Shown: positions 61,461 to 64,000 of the stretch, one piece after another
Layout of the letters: each line of letters begins with the position of its first letter
Position numbering within the stretch: position 1 is the first letter of the stretch
Notes under the pieces: generated by a model
Databases searched by the model: none
Told to the model about the DNA's origin: nothing
The model's input: the letters and a program-made list of their open reading frames with translations, nothing else
Assembly: GCA_028023455.1 (NCBI GenBank)
Contig: JAQFVV010006305.1
Span: 3,713,001 to 3,777,000 of the forward strand
Direction of reading: 5' to 3'
Length of the DNA stretch: 64,000 nt
From: Epiperipatus broadwayi
Lineage: Eukaryota > Onychophora > Udeonychophora > Euonychophora > Peripatidae
Position numbers and translations under genes: made by a program

Positions 61461-63030
61461 AAGTAACCACAGTTATATATGTGAACATGATCACTGCGAT
61501 GTAAACTTTAGAGCTGTGTCTCTGATACATAGAGAAGTATAGTTGATAAAACTATTAAGAAATTTACAAATTACAGTTAACATTTAATAATGTCATCAAA
61601 ACCAGTAAAGTAATTTCAAATGGTAGTTCTGTAGCAGATAGTGCAATTGTCCCAGATTTGTACATTCACAACAAAATCCAGAATCCAGGAAAAATACACC
61701 AAAGGTGATCAAGATGAAATAGTGAGACCTCAAATCTGATCAAGCTTCAACTCAATTACTAGTATCCATGATTTAACACCTTATGAATGACATTTCTGAG
61801 GTTACACTCAGTCTCAATTTCTTCAGTGAGCTGACTGAGCAAAGGGAGAAATAAGAGACTCAAGAGAAAATCAACAATTTTAAATATAATTAAAAGTAAA
61901 AATAAATCACTTAACATACTAAAAATTAATTAAAAGAATGCATATTATACCTATAAGTACCAGAATTTGAGTAATTTGGAATTGGATTGTGAGTTAAAGG
62001 ACATGAAACAATTTATATTTTATATAAGTTTATTAAAATAAATAACTAAATAATTCAAGCAACACAAAAGAACATTATTTATCAAGTGTTAGGATATATA
62101 TAATTAATGCACACAGGCATTACAGAAATTATGAGATTATTTTAATACAGTGGTCTCATCTTTAACATATTAATTTTAATTTATACAAGTGTTTGCAGTT
62201 AATAAATCATGCTTATTATATTCTAATATGCCAAACTATTCTTTGCTTGGTTTTCTAAAGTTATAAGTTAAAACTCTAGTCAAAGTGATTGCTATATACA
62301 GTGTTAAGATGGCTGTTATAAATATATTATCAGATGAGCATTTCAATAAGCTCAATATTCAGATTGAACCTGGTAACTAAGATTATGAGTTCAGAATTAA
62401 TGATGAAGTAATAATTATAAGGAGAAAAAGAACTGGTTACTTTTAGGGTTGTGTCTATAGACTATAAAAAATATTAGGTCATAGGCTTCAGTATCAAATA
62501 CTCAGTACTCTAAGACCAAATGGCTTGCTAGTATAATAAGAACATTTTATTTCAGGGAAATCACATAGGCTTTAAATATGGTCTGGACCCTCGAATTCCA
62601 GTTCAAAAAGATAGTCATACCTGAACTGGGTTGACAGTAGTGGCCATCACCACTAGCTCATCAGAGAAGACATAGCAAAACATTAATGCACCAATGAGTA
62701 CTTAGTAAAGTCACTCTCATAATGTATAAGCCAATATAATATGTATATAATAATTAATTACTGCACCTAAACAGATAGTTTTTATTAGCAAAACTAACTT
62801 AATCCAATTCCTAGACTAGCATAATAATCATGCTAAGTAAAAGAGCTAACTAAATTATAAATCTAGTTAATACCCTGAATCAGTGTTATCTGAACTTAGT
62901 CTAGTCCCATATGGCTATTTAAGTTAGATAGTTGGATTAAAGACATATAGATGTCTGAGAAATTCAGATTTTCTACTTAATAGTTATACATTAGATAAAG
63001 TGCTGGACTTGTCCTGATATTTTAAATATA
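59576..63030. other. Spacer, partly balanced composition, unassigned
   Basis: Composition is less extreme between about 59980 and 60240, 60600 and 60780, and 61480 and 62950, so old repeats are likely. The frames at 59788-60120 (plus) and 60599-60796 (minus) carry no recognisable motif. A (TA)n(TG)n microsatellite lies at 61398-61460. Confidence 0.4.
61398..61460. repeat. TA/TG microsatellite
   Basis: (AT)n for about 44 bases followed by (GT)n for about 18 bases. Confidence 0.95.
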
Positions 63031-63036
63031 ATGCTT

Positions 63037-63099
63037 GAATATCCTGGCACCTCACTGAGGATGCCAGTAGCAGAAACTGGTCTGGGGTTGAGGATATTC
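63037..63099 (+). ncRNA. Hammerhead ribozyme, type I, well-formed
   Basis: Plus strand: outer stem I GAATATCCT (63037-63045), inner stem I ACCTCA (63049-63054), core CTGAGGA (63055-63061, fits CUGANGA), stem II TGC-CAGTA-GCA (63062-63072), GAAAC (63073-63077), loop TG, GTC (63080-63082), inner stem I TGGGGT (63083-63088), TG, outer stem I AGGATATTC (63091-63099). The inner six pairs include one G-U; the outer nine pairs are all Watson-Crick. Stem III is only A-U plus C-G around two bases, as in the small hammerheads associated with PLEs and metazoan retrozymes. Predicted cleavage is after 63082. No PLE coding sequence is recognised nearby. Confidence 0.85.
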
Positions 63100-63129
63100 T
63101 GCAAAGCTTGTTAATAGCTTATTTGTGAG

Positions 63130-63137
63130 CTCTCTCA

Positions 63138-63229
<92 letters not shown>
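63130..63229. repeat. Compound CT/TA/GA/TA microsatellite
   Basis: (CT)n 63130-63157, (TA)n to 63186, (GA)n 63186-63199, (TA)n to 63228. CT and GA blocks flanking TA are mutually complementary, so the array can fold back on itself. Confidence 0.95.
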
Positions 63230-63231
<2 letters not shown>

Positions 63232-64000
63232 GAAATTCAGTAAAAGAGGAGAAAGTATATTTAACAGCCTTAACAACATTAACAATATACTTTTAATATC
63301 AACCTTAGCTAGCATCTCACTACTAGCTAACATATAAATCATAAGTTTAATATTTTATCATGCAAACCTTAATGAATTATAATGTAAATAAAATAATGAT
63401 AACAAACATGTAGTAGTTGGTTATTATCTATCAGAATAGTATTTTGAAACAGCGATTAACCATGCTAAGTAGCATTCTTAAATATTATAATGGAGAATTT
63501 AATAATGACCTCTCCTTAAAAGTTTACTAAAATAAAATATTCACTGCCTTGAAATATTGGCTTACCATAACATATATATTAAAATAAATGAAAATAAAAT
63601 AATTAGAACAATAATTATAGGCATGATGGAAGTTTTAAGAATTTAAATAATAATTGAGTACAATTATCTAGATTAAAGAAATGAAATTACATTATTTAGG
63701 ATTCAGGAAAGTTTATACAAATTACTTTATAAATGATCTAGTTTAATTAATAGGGTTGTAGAAAATATTTAACATTCTTATAATTGATAAGTTAACTTAA
63801 TATTTCAATTACAGATTTAAGATTAATTTAAGAGCTTGCAGTTTTGAAGAATTATTACCAATCTTCCCCTGCAGCTTTGACTTCAGGCACTTGAAAATAG
63901 GCATGGTGACACTTTTCTCTGGACAGGTTGCTTAGTGATGATGTCTTCTTTCAATGGCAGATTGTGGCTGAAAAGTTTCCATCTTGGTCATGACAGTCAC
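63230..64000. other. AT-rich spacer; less AT-biased right edge
   Basis: No gene is recognised to about 63830. From 63835 to the end, composition becomes more balanced (GCAGCTTTGACTTCAGGCAC, CTCTGGACAGGTTGC). This may be the edge of another element that continues outside the window. Confidence 0.4.

Noticed and set aside
62575-62690. CTGATGAG on the minus strand near 62665 as another hammerhead
   Set aside because: A good stem II could form (TAGTGG/CCACTA), but GAAA does not follow it, so the catalytic core is incomplete.

Overview
This window looks like nuclear DNA from an invertebrate animal with a very AT-rich genome (roughly three quarters A+T by eye). I see no host protein-coding gene, no rRNA and no functional-looking single-copy tRNA gene. 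No open reading frame longer than about 280 codons survives except two artefacts of a tetranucleotide array. Recognisable coding sequence all belongs to decayed transposable elements of metazoan type: RTE-clade LINEs, a second LINE with a YMDD reverse transcriptase, Penelope-like elements (PLEs) with GIY-YIG endonuclease, and a GTF2IRD2-like hAT transposase. The species cannot be named from this window. PLEs together with small hammerhead ribozymes are common in molluscs, cnidarians, rotifers, flatworms and other invertebrates.

Layout. 1-1.4 kb: hAT remnant. 3.0-3.2 kb: RTE 3' scrap. 4.9-12.05 kb: an old RTE copy (A, minus strand) whose 5' UTR was split by a second, essentially full-length RTE (B, minus strand, 8577-11854). 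12.08-14.0 kb: PLE-1 (plus), with intact YVDD and VYIGE boxes. 14-23 kb: mostly AT-rich spacer with tRNA-Gly-derived SINEs, a second short repeat family and a hammerhead core at 19.96 kb. 23-29 kb: half and full copies of a hammerhead-bearing inverted-repeat element, a CTA array, and RTE copy D (plus) carrying a SINE and abutting an inverted RTE scrap. 29.5-30.05 kb: two more SINEs. 32.1-33.2 kb: a perfect 1,104-bp CTAT array. 34.2-36.7 kb: two PLE remnants head to head. 37.2-37.5 kb: non-LTR scrap. 39.2-40.1 kb: hairpin elements. 40.3 kb: AAT array. 42.5-44.7 kb: RTE scrap, then a minus-strand LINE. 48.3-51.86 kb: RTE copy C, the best preserved, split by a young hairpin insertion. 52.88-53.15 kb: a complete hammerhead-bearing inverted-repeat element. 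55-59.6 kb: a small dispersed repeat family, a 108-bp-arm hairpin and a second copy of the 15.9-kb repeat. 63.04-63.1 kb: the best hammerhead ribozyme candidate.

How the parts relate. The autonomous elements (RTE and PLE) appear to be accompanied by non-autonomous ones. The ~100-bp SINE is essentially a whole tRNA-Gly(UCC) plus a short A-rich tail and has clear target-site duplications. The hammerhead-bearing repeats resemble the small type-I ribozymes known from PLEs and metazoan retrozymes: CUGANGA, short stem II, GAAAC, 2-nt loop, GUC. These ribozymes, the tRNA-Gly SINE and the near-perfect hairpin insertions are the parts most likely to be undescribed for this organism. Coordinates of decayed elements are approximate to about 20-50 bases unless a target-site duplication fixes them.
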